64,000 nt of DNA from Eumeta japonica (taxonomy: Eukaryota > Arthropoda > Insecta > Lepidoptera > Psychidae). The notes beneath the pieces were generated by a model. That model had not been told where the DNA came from and did no database searches. It saw only the letters and a program-made list of their open reading frames with translations. The stretch lies in the NCBI GenBank assembly GCA_005406025.1, contig BGZK01000731.1:152001-216000 (forward strand), written 5' to 3'. Made by a program: the position numbers and the translations under genes. Numbering within the stretch: position 1 is the stretch's first letter; each line of letters opens with the position of its first letter. Below are positions 1 to 13,545 of the stretch, piece by piece.

Positions 1-3000
1 ACATTACCTTTGCCGACATTATGCCCCATTCGAAGCCGAGAATTCATTATTTACATTACCTTGAGTACTGGACTTTCCAGTTATTTGGACACATCATGGA
101 ATGAGTATGTCGTATCTTTCTTGAACATAAACTTTAAAGCTCAAATCTTAATTACGAATCGTAATGTATACTAGACGTTCTTTATTGAACGGAAATTTAC
201 AATTAAATATATGAACAAACACACTTATAATACTCAACCGTAAACTATATTCTATATGTTACATATTTTGATATTAAAATTTATATCTTCTATTGAAAAC
301 AACAATATTTTATCCCTCATCGATCGTAGAATTTTTTGGACGCTCTACAATTATGTGGTATTTCAAATTCGAACATGTTCTTGGTTCGTGTCAGGCATTG
401 GAATATTCTACCGGATATAGCTCACCCCCTAGAAGTCATCGACCGACGATCTCAGGCTATTGTTCGACAGTGGCTGACGACCCTGACTAAGCCTTCGGCC
501 CAGCTAGTGGAGGCACTTCCGCGCTGCGACGTCCAGTGCTTGATGAGATCATTTCTTCCCCAGTCGTTATCTCTTTTAATTGCGGTGTTGCCTGTCCATT
601 GCCACTTGCCAACTCAGACTTATACGAATAGATATTTATAAAATTGTTCATCTACCCTGATAGACATGTAGGAATAATTATGGAATTTCGCAACGTAACG
701 TGCTTATGTTAATTGAGCCCCTCATATACTATTCATGATGTTTTAGGATGAAGGTTACCTAACACTGTAATACGTGTATTGAATGTATTATTAAGTAATT
801 ACCAATTTACCCTATTTCACTTCATGCAGTTGCTACTAGTGGCAGAGAGCAAATGCCGGTTCAAGTAAACTCGCCATTTAACGATATACGAGCTTCTTGT
901 ACAGCAGTAATAATTTTTTTACCATCGACGTATATATATATATGTAAAGAAAAATATAATTTTCTTTTATTTAAATTTTCCCGCGCATCAAGTGTCATCG
1001 TGACAGATCGCAACACGAATATTTATTGCTGTCATGAAAAATCAGTTTAATTAAAGACAAATCAGTTTATACTAATAAAAAGTTGTTTTACATTCACTGA
1101 TCACGCTGTCAACCATGACATCGGTCTTGTTCAGAAAGCGAGGCAAGTTTTGCATCTTTATATTCACCTTAAATTTGTTTACTTTCGCATTTAATGTTAT
1201 AGTTAGATTAAAAAAAAAGAAATTGAAAAATATTTTTTTTTTTTCTAGATGAAAGTACCTTTGTCTGTTGCCCCTGACAACGTGAATGCGAAACTTCATA
1301 ATGATCGGTTGAATAGTTAAAGCGTGAAAGTGTGACACACAAACAAACTCACTTTCGCATTTATAACATTAGTTAGGATATATATAGATATACACAACAC
1401 GACGATCTTCAAGCATGATCAAAACCGTTTTGAAAGTATCTTTGAATCATGGCTGCGCATGCTTGAATTGTGTCATAATTAAAAAAAAAGGAGTTTCAAA
1501 TAAAAATCAAAAATATCTTTCTTTCGGAGATAATAGAATTACACTTGAAATACGTCCTTCACGAACTTTGTTCGATATTACCAATAAAGACAATTAAGAA
1601 AGCATAAAGTAGGCTTGGCCATGAAAATTAATCTGGTGTTCTGATTTCATTTATAAATTAACTGTTTACAGTTCTTAAATTGGAACTTTTTTTTTTATAT
1701 ATTCATTGTTTTATTCTAAAGATACCCTCCGTTTTTTTTAGGACTTGAGTTAAAACTAGATAATAAAATCCAGACTGATTCTTCAATTTATTTACTATTG
1801 AAATGTGGCTAAATCCAACAGTAAAACAGATTGCTTAACTTTTTGACTTTTGGGTAACTATAACAAAGCACGAAAACTTGAAATTATAAATAAATTTCAT
1901 ACGTATTTATTTCATTTTTATATTTTGCTTACATGTCACGATGTATATAAAATTTAGAGTTATTTTTTAAATGCTGTGAAATGTTTCTGTGAAAGAAATT
2001 TAAAGGTCTTTCCGTTATCAGTAAGTGATCTCTAGAACGCCAATTAATTTGTACCAGTACCGACATTTTATTGACAAAAGATAAGATTTCGCCGTTAAAA
2101 GTAAAATGCAGTGAACTTTACTCACGAAGCTACAAACTATGAACTATTAGCGGCTCAGAGCGTGTGTCCACAGTACATTCCTAGATCCAAGGCTCTACCC
2201 ACACTGACACTACTCATACCACTAAATAAATAAACTACGGATAATGTTATTGTTTATCATTTAGCTAGTACACCCAATACTGCAAACTAGAGATATAAAC
2301 TTAACAATGAAATAGTCGATTACTCCCTTGATAAAATAAAGTAATAGGCGAACCTATTTAAACGATCTAACAATTTTTTATCCCGAAAATCCCGGCTTAA
2401 GTTTTTCCTTAACGAACAACGTATATCTAACTTAACAGTAAGTGCTATAGATTATTTGAACGAGTGCCTGAAAACGACAATATTTTGAGAAGCCGACGCT
2501 ATCCCGGCTTATGGCTTAGCCTATTACAGAACCAAAATACGCATTTCATAGATAACCCCAGCACATATGCGCGTTATGGTAAAGACGAAGCGCGTTTGGA
2601 ATACACGGAGTCGCTATGCTAGGCCAACTCAAATTATGAATAATAGTGAAATTTTTTACGACATAAATTTGGATTTAAAAGGGCATCCATATTATTGCAC
2701 AAGACTTGTTTATAATCACATGTTCGATTGTTATGTGAATAGATAATGTTTGTACGTATATTTAATACCAATTGAAATTTTTAGTATTCACTTAAAAAAA
2801 AATAAAAGTATTGAACTCGCAATTTCAAAGAATTGTACGCGCACGTCACCACTAGTTCCTATAGATCTTCATTTACTGTCATAATCATCAATAATATGAC
2901 CCCAAACTATTTAGCTACATCGGATGTCCCATATATTAACATTGGTGGTTTCATTAAAGTTCAAAACTGAACAGTCAAGTTGTGTCAATAGCTTACTGGA

Positions 3001-3331
3001 CATTTATCGGCTATTGCAAATAAGAAACATACTTTATAACCACACCCCGTTACACTTACAGAACTTAAGTACCGGACACTAAAAGTGTTAAATCACGAAA
3101 AGCGTTAAAATTATTTATTAGTCTTGGAAAATTTAAAAAACTTCTTCAAAGACATGCTTGTAAGAAATAATATTTTTATTGATATTATTCTCATAGGTAT
3201 TGTATTATTAATTTTAGGTTAGCCTACGAGGATGTTATTGAAAAATTTACTTAAACAATTTGGAACACATTATGCATACATCGATATATGCTTAAATATT
3301 TTGTACCTATTATAAATTTATTTGTAACTAG
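1..3331. other. Gene-free AT-rich DNA
   Basis: I see no exon with supported splice sites and no recognisable protein. The 65-101 codon frames at 293-641 overlap each other in different frames and match nothing I know. A GC-richer patch at about 400-600 could be transposon-derived. A duplicated 'actttcgcattta' motif lies at about 1182 and 1351, and the second copy belongs to a short lepidopteran repeat. Confidence 0.5.
1335..1385 (+). repeat. Lepidoptera-type short interspersed repeat end
   Basis: The text 'caaactcactttcgcattta' followed by 'taacattagttagga' closely resembles a repeat tail that recurs very widely in moth and butterfly genomes. A related fragment lies at 1182-1212. The class of the parent element is uncertain. 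Confidence 0.45.
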
Positions 3332-3660
3332 CTTTCACCTTCGGCTTTGCTTGTGTGAAGATAGAATGAATTTTTTCGCATTGCAATTTAATCGGTCTCT
3401 TTCATTATTCTGATGCCGGTCTAGCTCTCGATTTCAATTCCGACTTCATGACCTTTTCCGATCCCAGTCGCGTTCTCAAGTTCAATCGCAATTTTGCTTC
3501 CGTTCCCAATTCTGGTCTCTCCCGGGATTTCGACCCTGATTCCTTTTGCAATTTCGATGGCGGTCTTGTTACCTATAGCGATTCCAGATTGCTGTCAACT
3601 GCAATCCCGATACCGCTATTTTATCTGATCCCACTCCCGATCATCCATTATATCATTAAC
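3332..3660 (+). repeat. Interspersed repeat with degenerate GATTCC/TCTCGATTCC array, copy 1
   Basis: It begins 'actagctttcaccttcggct', a lepidopteran repeat start. It then runs for about 250 bases as a degenerate TC-rich array of roughly 6- and 12-base units of the form '(c)cgattcc(g)attct'. The 81-codon open frame inside it (3448-3693) is a by-product of this periodicity. Related copies lie at about 27330-27490, 38048-38260, 49590-49690 and, in reverse, 33240-33320. Confidence 0.55.
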
Positions 3661-5469
3661 GCGGGCTGCGTCATCCACTTAGATTACTATTAAATTTGGG
3701 CCAAGTTCATATCCTACTGGAATTATATAATTTGAGGGGACAAGAAATATTTTACGAATTTTTTTAACACTAAACAGAACAACAAACTGAATTTCATGTA
3801 GATCGATTTACTATTTATAAAGTTAGTTCTAATTATTATCCAACAGGATATTTCCAGGAATTTATGCGAAACAAATAGTAAAGTATAACATAACACTCTT
3901 CCACACATATGCTAACTCTACGCAAAAAAATCAATACGATCCATTGCTTTATTGCTGCGTCACAGAAAGACAAATAAACAAATTAACAAAGTTATTTTTA
4001 CATTAGAATATTAATAACATTATTCGACAGACGAAGAATCTTTGTTTCCCTCCTATACTATTTTATTGTGAATAGGCGTCAATCCGTACCTTGTCTCTCG
4101 CTACATCTAACGCTAAACACACGACGTCTACTTGTATTTGGACCGGAGATGCGTCCCACAGCCGAAAGCAAAAAAAAAGCATGTCCTACTGTTTAATTTT
4201 ACTTAAACGAACGTTCTCTTAAATGTTAAGACCTTTTAAAAATTTAAAGCTGATCGACTTCAAAATCTTGACACTTAACGAATTCAGCCGCGCCGCGCCG
4301 CCCGCGCCGCCGGCCTTCCGAGCTATATTTACTATGACGATTATCCATCGATCATTTCTAAATCTGACTCCCAAATAATTAGAGCCGTGTTGCTATCGCA
4401 AAACACCCCACTTCCACGGGCATTCTCCCGAAATTGACGTTAACTTAATTCTTTTCTTTCGTCGATGTTCTACCGAAAATATGGATCTGTTTGACTGGAA
4501 CCTATCATTAAAATACCATTAGTATACTGTAACAAGGCTTTGGACGATGTTTGTGTTAGACCTTGTGGCGTAGTGAAGCCAAAATACTTATGATAACAAA
4601 CTTTATGCCAACAATCATAAATCCTAATGACGTTTGACATGATGATTTTGAAATAGAAAATATACGATCGTCGAATTTGTCAACTATTTTCGATAATTAT
4701 TTTATTATCGTACTCATTGTGTTAATAATGATATTCATTTATTGATTTTTAATTTTTATTAAATAAATATCTAATAAATCAAATTCAACGAAAGTAATCA
4801 AGAAATTTATTAAATTACTTTTAATCTGTTCTAACGGAAGTCGCAACCATTTTTTTAAGCTACGACTTAAACAGATATTCCAAGGATTCCGTATTGTAAA
4901 AAAATGATACCATTATACTTTCACAATATTATTTTCATAAATTAATACACGTTTTAACGTTTCAGTTTTAAATATTTTTTTAATATTGCGTAAAAACTAA
5001 AAACTCACAAAAAAACTCCTAGACTACCAACAATAGAAGTTTCATGCAAAGAATCATTACGTATATAAAAAGCCTTTCTTATTTATTATACAAATTTTAA
5101 TCGATAATTGTGAATAGAGTTTGCATAAAACATGGTATCGTAATCTACTTAAAAAAATGATTTTAATTCTGGTTTGTATTATTTAAATTCAGCTATTTAT
5201 TTTTATTTAAACTATGTAAAATAAATTAAGAACACTATATCATATAATTCATGTTGCACCTAATGGAATACGTCTGTGGATATTTTTTTTTAAATCATCA
5301 TCGTTTCTGTTCTTAGAATTAATAATTTTGCTGAGTCTAATATATCAAAATACTTAAATAAAAGGTGATTAAATCTTCAGCAAATAGCTCAATTGTTATT
5401 GATAAAGTTTTACAATTCGCCTATTAATTAAAATACGCGTAAATAATAAAAAACGAAGTAAAATTCAAC

Positions 5470-5790
5470 TATTTTTATTACAACAAAAAAAAAACAATTC
5501 GTTATTTCCTACGCCGTAGGCACAACAAAATTACATCCTTAATTTTCTATTACGGCAACGATGATAACATCAAACGAAAAACCCTTACTCGAGAGAAAGA
5601 CCTGACTCGCTGACCAACTAACTACACTCGTAGCAAACTTTGTTACGTACAAACGTGACACACGGACCGACTATGGTAACTTAATCGATAACTAAGTCAC
5701 GTCAAGGCCCGATTAAGTAACTTTCCTTACGGCCGACAGGCGGCGCTGCGGCGAGCGTCCGTCTCGCTGCTGAAGTAGTCCACCCTACTA
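5470..5790. promoter_or_regulatory. CpG-containing island, candidate non-coding regulatory block
   Basis: This stretch is much richer in CG dinucleotides than its flanks ('ggccgacaggcggcgctgcg' near 5735) and has no useful reading frame. It also lacks transposon signatures that I recognise. A conserved enhancer or a non-coding first exon would fit; the call rests on composition alone. Confidence 0.25.
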
Positions 5791-5953
5791 TTAACTGTGT
5801 TATTTTTTCGGACAGCTAATGTGTTAATAACCAAGTTTTTTTTTGCACATACGTATATTCTGTATCGAATATAGTTTATGTGGTGTCATTTCGAAGATGA
5901 TTATTAAATTATAATTGTATGTCAACATAAAACGATATTAAATAGCGTACAAG

Positions 5954-6610
5954 TTAAGAGCGTACGGCTCGTATATTATTTTCTGACTCTAAACGTAATT
6001 TTTTCTCTATACATAATATTAAATGATCTGGATGGAAGTGACAAGGTAGCTGCTTCGATCGTGGAGTGTTTATGCCGATACTGCTCCGACCGCCACTTAC
6101 AATATTCCACCAGTAAGAAATGCCACTGTCACGGGCGTGCCAGCTGTATGATGATATATAAAAGTCGGTAGATGAAGAGCGCGTGCCAGACAGATTAAAA
6201 ACTTTTTGTTTAACCACGAACACCACAATCGTGTAACGCCAGTGGTTCATCCTAAGACCATTTGGTATAGAATCCGCATGAGTTATACAGTCCTAATGGT
6301 GGAATAAATTATTTTCCTGGAGAGACATCATTAGGGATGCTTGGATGCAGTATTTTATACTTTCTGGTGGTGTCCATCTGTGTGAAGTGTTTGAGTAGCA
6401 CAGTTGGAGAAGGATTGTATATCCAAATCTTCTGCTATTAAATCTGACAAAGTTAAGAAGTCGTACCAACATACATCCTTTTATTGGAATAATAAGCTCA
6501 TGAGAGTGCATGGTGACATTATCAGTAGAGACGAAGTTTATTGTATTGTTAATTTGAGCCTGGTGGCATCCCAGTATTAGCCGTAGATTCCAGTTACTTC
6601 CTAGGACCAC
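5954..6610 (-). other. Two adjacent unrecognised minus-strand open frames
   Basis: Frames of 98 codons (5954-6250) and 105 codons (6293-6610) lie head-to-tail on the minus strand, 42 bases apart, in a segment less AT-rich than its surroundings. The residues include Trp, Cys and His at normal frequency (SSTDFYISSYSWHARDSGIS in the downstream one). I do not recognise a family in either. A decayed transposon coding region split by a frameshift is the likeliest reading, but neither start is credible. Confidence 0.2.
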
Positions 6611-7920
6611 TTGGGCATTACAAGTATAAGACTTGAAACTAAAAATACCTAGAGACGACTTCCCAAATATTATCCGTGAACCGATCTTGATGCACAGGAC
6701 TCAAGAAGGTAGACTGTCTGCGGCAGCAACACGCGCAGTGAAATCAAATGTTAAGCACGAGTCGAACTATTTAATCAAAGTGAAGTACTTGCCGTAATGC
6801 TCGATTCCGATAGAATTTACAAATAGTATCAGAAACATAACTTCATTTATTTACAGCACAGAATGAGGTAGCCATCTGCCGCAGTGACCATGATGTCACT
6901 ATACCAGTCTTTCTGAGCGTCTGGAATCGCCTAATCTTATCACATTTTTATGGTATTCGACTACTTTGGATCCCTTATCGTGCTGTATGGAACTGCGTTT
7001 TGAAGTGTTGCGATGGTAGCTCAATTCAACGAGGCGTATGCAACAGCTAATAAGGTAATTACAGCTCAGACTATGAACTGTATGCAGCAAGCCAGTGTAG
7101 AAATAATGAACAAATGCAGGCGATGCAGTCAATATCACACTACAGCACCTCTATAGACTAAGAATTGGAATTTACCTTTTACAATAGTTTTTCTAGCCAG
7201 TTGCGCGCACCTCGCTAAAACGATGCTATTCCATCAGCATCAATTCTTAAAATCGCCCCTTATCTTATCTATACAGTGCAGACCGCAGTCGTATCTACTA
7301 ATGGTTAAACACCAATATTATTCTATTTTCTCGTAGGAGGAGTCGTAGGTAAAAGCTGCTCCTCTCCTATCACGTTTATTACGTACGTTTGAGATTTGTA
7401 CGTTACATGTATTAGCAATACGTTTTCCTTATATTATATTTTCCTCATTCTACGTATTTATTCGCTTTTTGCGTTGAACAAGAATTACGAGCATTTTCCA
7501 AGACTAGGTAATATTTTATGTATGCGTTAGGTATTTGATCAATAATTCAGTGGATAAGGTGTGTGAATCATTTTGCAACCGACTTATTGCGCAATTTATA
7601 GAACTAGGTAAAATCTGTACTTTCACCTATTAGAAAATAAGAAAAAACCTTTTTTTGTTTAATTTTTTATCAACTTAAGGAATTTGTATTCGTGATACAA
7701 AACGAACAGCTTGAATTAAAAACAAAGACATGTAACCAAAGTATATCTAATGCATTCATACAGATTATTTTATTTTTGGTACGTATAGTAGTTGTAAGGA
7801 TAAAATTGCATGTGAATACAATTATGCTCAAAATTTATAATTCAATTCTAAATATCATTTGGATATTGTAAATCTAGTTATAGCGTACTTTTTTAATCAA
7901 AGAAAGTTGAGATTATTTTA

Positions 7921-8040
7921 TGCGAATTTTTCGTTGACGACATCTCTCGAATAAACCGACCGATTTTAATGCACTTTGCGAAGATCGACGTTATTTTTTA
8001 AATAAAATTTGGTTTTGTTTTATAATTTAGGGTTAGGGTA
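7921..8040 (+). repeat. Probable old LINE-associated repeat remnant
   Basis: The text 'aaaccgaccgattttaatgc' followed by 'ctttgcgaagatcgacgtta' has the wording of repeats common in Lepidoptera (accgattttaatgaaactt...gaagatcaacg). No boundaries are visible. Confidence 0.3.
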
Positions 8041-8439
8041 GTTAAAAAAGCACTCTAAAGAAATTGAGTATGTATGCAAGTCACATACGGCAGAACTGAA
8101 ATTTCAGAAAAGTAACCTATGAGAGAATGAGATGAATATATGGTATTAAAAGTAGGATAACTGTAAAGTTTATTTTCTGTGTAACATTTTAATTAAAATG
8201 GAATATTTACAATCTTAAAATACACGAGTAATATGTATCACTGCCAAAACCCAATACAGTTTTAACTGAGATTCTATCTTTTATCGATTTGAAAAATAAT
8301 TTATAATGAAGATTTTTAATTTGAAGTTGTAATACTTTTCACCGAAACATAACGCATTAAGTAGAAACTAATATCATGAAATACACTGATCAAAATACAA
8401 ATACCGAGGAGCACTTGCACTAACAAATGAGAATATGAA

Positions 8440-8610
8440 TGCTACGCGGTCAGCTAACACGAGCCATGGGCGCCGCCGTATTGGCCTTGGCTTCTCTGCC
8501 GAGCGCCTTTCACTTTACCCTTACTCCGCGATCGGCTGTAATGCAACATACGAAATGGGATAGGTGGACAAAAAAATTTGAGACGATGGAAAAAATTTCA
8601 TTTTAAACGT
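8440..8610 (+). other. GC-rich island with a short signal-peptide-like frame
   Basis: An ATG at 8466 in a good context (gagccATGG) opens a 46-codon frame to TAA at 8606 that starts MGAAVLALASLPSAFHF, which resembles a secretory signal. A GT (gtaatgc) follows codon 24, so a short signal-peptide exon is conceivable. It does not continue into the Beat N-terminal motif, and the island could equally be a conserved non-coding element. Confidence 0.2.
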
Positions 8611-8792
8611 ATTTGAAAAAAAAAAACATTATGAAGAAATCTCCCGATTCGAATACGTCTAGTAACGTTCGACGTTATTTTTTAGGAGAACAACTGAATA
8701 GATTTTGAAATTTATATCAATAGAACAGTTTACAAAATATTGTAAACAAATACTTTGAAAAACCAATCCTCCAACGATAAATTTTACATACA

Positions 8793-8844
8793 ACGCACAC
8801 GCAAACACACACCCACACACACACACACACGTACACACACACAC
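8793..8844 (+). repeat. (CA)n microsatellite
   Basis: An interrupted run of CA dinucleotides. The antisense 61-codon frame reading MCVCTCVCVCGCVFACA is a product of this repeat. Confidence 0.9.
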
Positions 8845-8874
8845 TTAAATACAGACAACACTTAAAAAATGGTT

Positions 8875-9010
8875 GGAATAGATTTCTAAGACCCTAAAAC
8901 CTGAAACACTAGCGAAAATTTGATTTTCGAAAATCGGCGTGAAAACAATAACTTCTCAATTCTATGAAAATTTTTCAATTTTCATAGCAAGAAATAAATC
9001 AATCCATAGT
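8875..9010 (+). repeat. Dispersed repeat shared with 29930-30030
   Basis: The segment 'gattttcgaaaatcggcgtg' followed by 'aaaacaa' recurs with few changes at about 29950 ('gattttctaaaatcggagta' plus 'aaaacaa'). The copy includes an 11 bp perfect hairpin with a 4-base loop at 8962-8987. Confidence 0.45.
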
Positions 9011-9229
9011 TCTTCTGCAATAAAAAAAAACAAAACGTTTTACGAATATTTGCAGTGGCAAGTAACTTTACAACCTAAAACGATTTTCTTGAACCTAATT
9101 TTAAACACCCGAACCCAACAAGCTCCCATGAAAAGATTGATTGATATCAATGAAGCAACAGAGATATATGTAAAGATCGTACCATGGGGAAATGTGTTTT
9201 TGTAATTGTAAAATGTAATTCTCTGCCTA

Positions 9230-12200
9230 CTTTTCTGAGAAATAGGCCTGAGTTTATAATAAAAATATACATATATAGATTAGAGCAGTGCAGAAAATTT
9301 CAGTTGATTCATATTTTTAATTCCATTGAATGAATTAAATGAATGAAAATATTCCATAAATCCACGCACTGAATAAATAAACAATAGAAATAAATGACGT
9401 GTTTATCGTCTCATGAAATAAACGCTAAATTAGATTTACCTAAAGTTTTCTCGTTATTTACCTGTAAATAATACGCAGCAGCACTAAATAATATCGAATG
9501 ACACATCGCAAGCCTACGGTTTTGATTTGCTGACCTGTTTAAGAAGAATGAAATTCGTGGTCTGGTGCCGATAAAAATATTAGAACGAAAATTCCACCCA
9601 AATTCAAATGTTAGTATTTCTTTAAATTGTTATCTTATTTAACTCTGTTACCACATGATTTCGCTTACCGCAGTTGACGTTCATCTAGATGTTTTCCCTC
9701 AAAAAGCTCACTATGTGTTGTATATAACCGTTAGATTAAATAAAAGGAAAAAACGGAATTTACTTCGAAGAAGAAAAAGACACTGCCAGAAAGAAAAATA
9801 TGTAGTTATTATCCGTAATCGTTAGTAGACCTTAAATAAAATGTTTAGATGTGCAATAATAATTTCTAAAATATTTCCAAGCGACATTAACTCAATTGCG
9901 TCTATATATTTGACTAATACAGGTCACGCCCTTTGAAAATTGTAAAAAACTAAAAATAAATTAAAATCATATCGAAAGTCTGAATTAAACGTCCAACGTG
10001 GGCGTCTTTAAAAAAGTATTTCTTTTATAGGGCTTGTAATCTTCGTCTCCAATTCAAATTCCTATCCAAATGATACCTATGATTATAATTTCAACTAGCT
10101 CACAAATATTGATATTTATTAGCCTATGCATAAATAAATTTTGTTCCGCTCTGAGCCCTAAACAGATAAAATAAAATAATGTTCTTACCTTTTTTTTACG
10201 TTCTTAGGTGACAATCTCTAACTGAAGAATAGATTTAGAATATTACGATGTCTGACGTTCTAATATACTGTGGCGCTGATCTCAATCACAGTTGCAATCG
10301 TGGTATCGATCCCAATTTAGAATGTTTGTTCGATTCATAAATTGACTGTCATTTTTAATATCTCTATTGCCAGCTTTATTGTTAGTTGCTACAATAATTA
10401 TAAACATAAATTTCAATAAATAATAGGGATACATCTTGTGTCAAAATCAAATACAAATATTAGGCAAAGTGCTAAGGAAATCTGATTACTTGCAATTGGA
10501 GTTCATTTGTCTTCGCTAGGACTGTGATCAGAAATTGACTTCGGCGGAGCCGAGTCTAGACTAGAGACAATGTACAACAATTTTATTTCTAAAAAAGCGT
10601 ATTTTAGGGCGGTGCGTCTGAAAGTGAGACTTTAACCCCAACCTACTCCCTCTTCGGTTTTAATCCTGATTATAAAATACCTTTGTTGGCATCATTCCAC
10701 ATATAAACATAACTAATGTGACTGCGATAGTAATCAACTCTAACTCGCTAACGAAATCCATGGCAATCGCCGCGAATTAAAAAAACTGGAAATCGAAGCA
10801 CACAACTGTCGCGTCCCAAGTGAACGATTCGCTCGTCACTGGAACGCGAGCCTCTTTTGTTGCGTCATCCTGCTTCCAGATTACATCATTTCTCAAATCA
10901 TATTTTCAGACTGAGTTATCTAACAAACCGAAGGTACGTTTTGAACAAGCTTCCGTCACAATTTTGATCGATAGATTTCCGAGTCGGAGATGTAATAAAT
11001 GCTTTTTACCTTCCTCCCCTCGCCGCCACCCCAGCCGCCCGCCCCGGCCGGTCTTCTGTCGCGCCCGAAGCAACGCGCCCAATTAACTCCAGCGCCGAAT
11101 CCGACATTAATTTCAGCTGGCGTGTTCACTGAAACCGTTAATCATCATGAATCTTACCATTTAGCGGATACTACTCGTTGGAAATGTACATGTCAAAATA
11201 ATTTATTATCCTGTACAAATGTGCCACGTGTATCACGCATGCCGTGTAATGTTGATTTTTGGATGGATGTATCGTCGCCGAATTCATAACAAAATCCGGA
11301 TGTAGGTGCACGGATTCAATAGATATGCACATACGAAAAGTCATTTGTAGGGAGCGTTAAGCAAGTTAGTAAAATGGAATAAAATATTGTCGTAAGGCGA
11401 TAACAAATTTAAAGCGGCAGTTGATATAGCCCTGAATTCATTATGAAGTATTATCAGCCAAATAAACAAACTAATCCGACGGTTTCAATGTCTGACAAAT
11501 TTCGTATATTTGTAACTATATAGGCGGCGAAGGTAAGCCTTTTCGCCAACCTACTCATATGAGGACCTCATTGAAATTTATTGTCTAGAATAATACCCAC
11601 AAATAGGGTCGTATTGATTTTTAGTTTCTAAGAAATAATAAATAATTCCAGATCCATATCTTACAATGAAAGTAAGAACTTTATACCCTTTTTTTTCGAT
11701 AAGTAGTTTATTTGCAATGAAATATTTCTCTCCTTTCGAGATAACAATAGTAGCCGTATACACATTATTTTATCAAACATAACCAGTATATCAATTTTTT
11801 TCGTTTCTCCATTTTGTTCTACATTTGGCTAGAATGTCTTTTACGTCGAACCAAAACTTCCTTCCTTTTTCGGTCTATTTGGATATTTTATGGGCATAGT
11901 CGCTTAAAGTGAAATCTACGACAAACCATTCTTAACTGTATATGTTTTCTGGTTCTGTTCAGCATCGAAACAATAAACAACACATTATTTATGTCTTTAG
12001 CATAAATGCTAAATTATTTTTTAGTTGCGTTCACTCTTTTTCACCAAAATGCATATATCATTCATTTTATCAGGATTCTCTCAACACATCTTGAAATTAT
12101 TAACACTAATCTACTTTGCTCGCATTTTGTCTAGCGTCTAGGAAAGAAGATGTAAAGGGCTAGTCTCATCTCCAACAGAACCAACGACTTCTCGTTAGTC

Positions 12201-13259
12201 AGAACGGAAATTTATGTTAACCCAAAATTCATTGGTCCTACCAAGACAAACTTGGGAAGCGATTCTCTGCTCATACTAGTGCTCTTTACAAACTGATGAG
12301 AATGTCTCATAAATGGATAATGTTAGTACTAAAAATGTCCAAAACAAACAGCGTCAGAAAATCTGATGATTGAGAGAAAGCACACTTTTCTAGAACGTAT
12401 AATAATTAAATAAGGCAATAGCAGATAAATTAACGTATAATTCTTAACACAACATTCGGTGTAAAAATAGGATTATTAGATCATGACTTCTAGATGTCTG
12501 GAAAAATGTTGCAATTGTTCTAAAATTTAATGTCATCTCGTTACTTATTTTTATTAGAGAAGGAGAGACGATCTGAAATCCCCCTCTGACGTGAGTCCTT
12601 TGGGAAATTGAGTCAAGAAAAATGTGCGCGTCGAATCTACCCTACTGAACTCTCAGACATTTAGATCTCTTAAGTGTTATATTAACCCATAAAAAGTATG
12701 TAATTATTTTTGACAACTGCAAAATACCTAATAAATTTTAAAGTTATTATAAAAAAATAACTTTCTAGCGTAAAGATGAAAAAACGACAAAATCTAATGT
12801 TGCCTTAAGTCGTGGACTAACGATGTTCGATGTTGTTATCACTCCTTGTATTCTATTAATATCGATATCGATAACCTCGTATCGTATCTCGAGATCGTCA
12901 TCAGAACTGTGATTTGATTGACCTAATCCTTATCCAGTTTTAGGTTTAGTCTAGTTGTAGAAGATTCTAAGACTATGTTTTTAATTCTATGTTTTTGAAA
13001 TAATATATTTCAATAACCTCGAAAAAACGTTAATGGCATCCTAACTTTGCCCGTATTCAAACTTACTTGGACCTAAAATTGGAATAAATAAGTGTAATAA
13101 ACATTTATAAAATTAAAATTGTCTTTCAAATTGTCACTCTTTTTTTGATATAATGAAATTTTGCTCCTTCAAGTACAGACGCATCGTTGATTTTGCGTAA
13201 GATAAAAGCAAATTCTCTTATTTTATTATGAATTACTGCGTCATTGCAATTAGTCTTTA
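9230..13259. other. Gene-free AT-rich DNA
   Basis: There is no supported exon. A pyrimidine- and CpG-rich stretch at about 10990-11110 (cccctcgccgccaccccagc) carries overlapping 88- and 96-codon frames, which read as proline/arginine-rich nonsense. A small 'gatctcaatcacag' stretch near 10280 may belong to the GATTCC-type repeat. Confidence 0.45.
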
Positions 13260-13439
13260 GCTGAAGCCACGCACGTACCTACTCCCTACCCCTCCGCTTC
13301 CTACCCACCGTCTTCTCTTTCACCACTGGTGTATTCGTCAGAGGGAAGACGCCGCTGAGGCCCCCTCCTCTACTACTGGTTATCCCCCTACTTACCTTAC
13401 TGTTCCCCTCACGTGAACTTAATTTTTCATAGGACTTGA

Positions 13440-13545
13440 AACTGTGAGTCTCAGTATAGACTCACTGACAGACAACAGACAGACGGACAGTGGAGTCTTA
13501 GTAATAGAATACCGTTTTTACCCTTTCGGTTAGGAACCCTAAAAA
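13440..13545 (+). repeat. 'gacagac...ggaaccctaaaa' lepidopteran repeat tail, copy 1
   Basis: A run of gacaga/gacgga units is followed by 'agtggagtcttagtaataga' and ends 'taggaaccctaaaaa'. This arrangement is a very common transposon 3' tail in Lepidoptera. A second copy lies at 51585-51640 and a degraded one at about 44390-44420. Confidence 0.6.

Noticed and set aside
3448..3693. 81-codon frame rich in D-P-S-R-L-N-F
   Set aside because: Lies inside another GATTCC-type array.
10820..11289. Two overlapping frames of 88 and 96 codons over a C-rich stretch
   Set aside because: Low-complexity proline/arginine text, no splice or family support.
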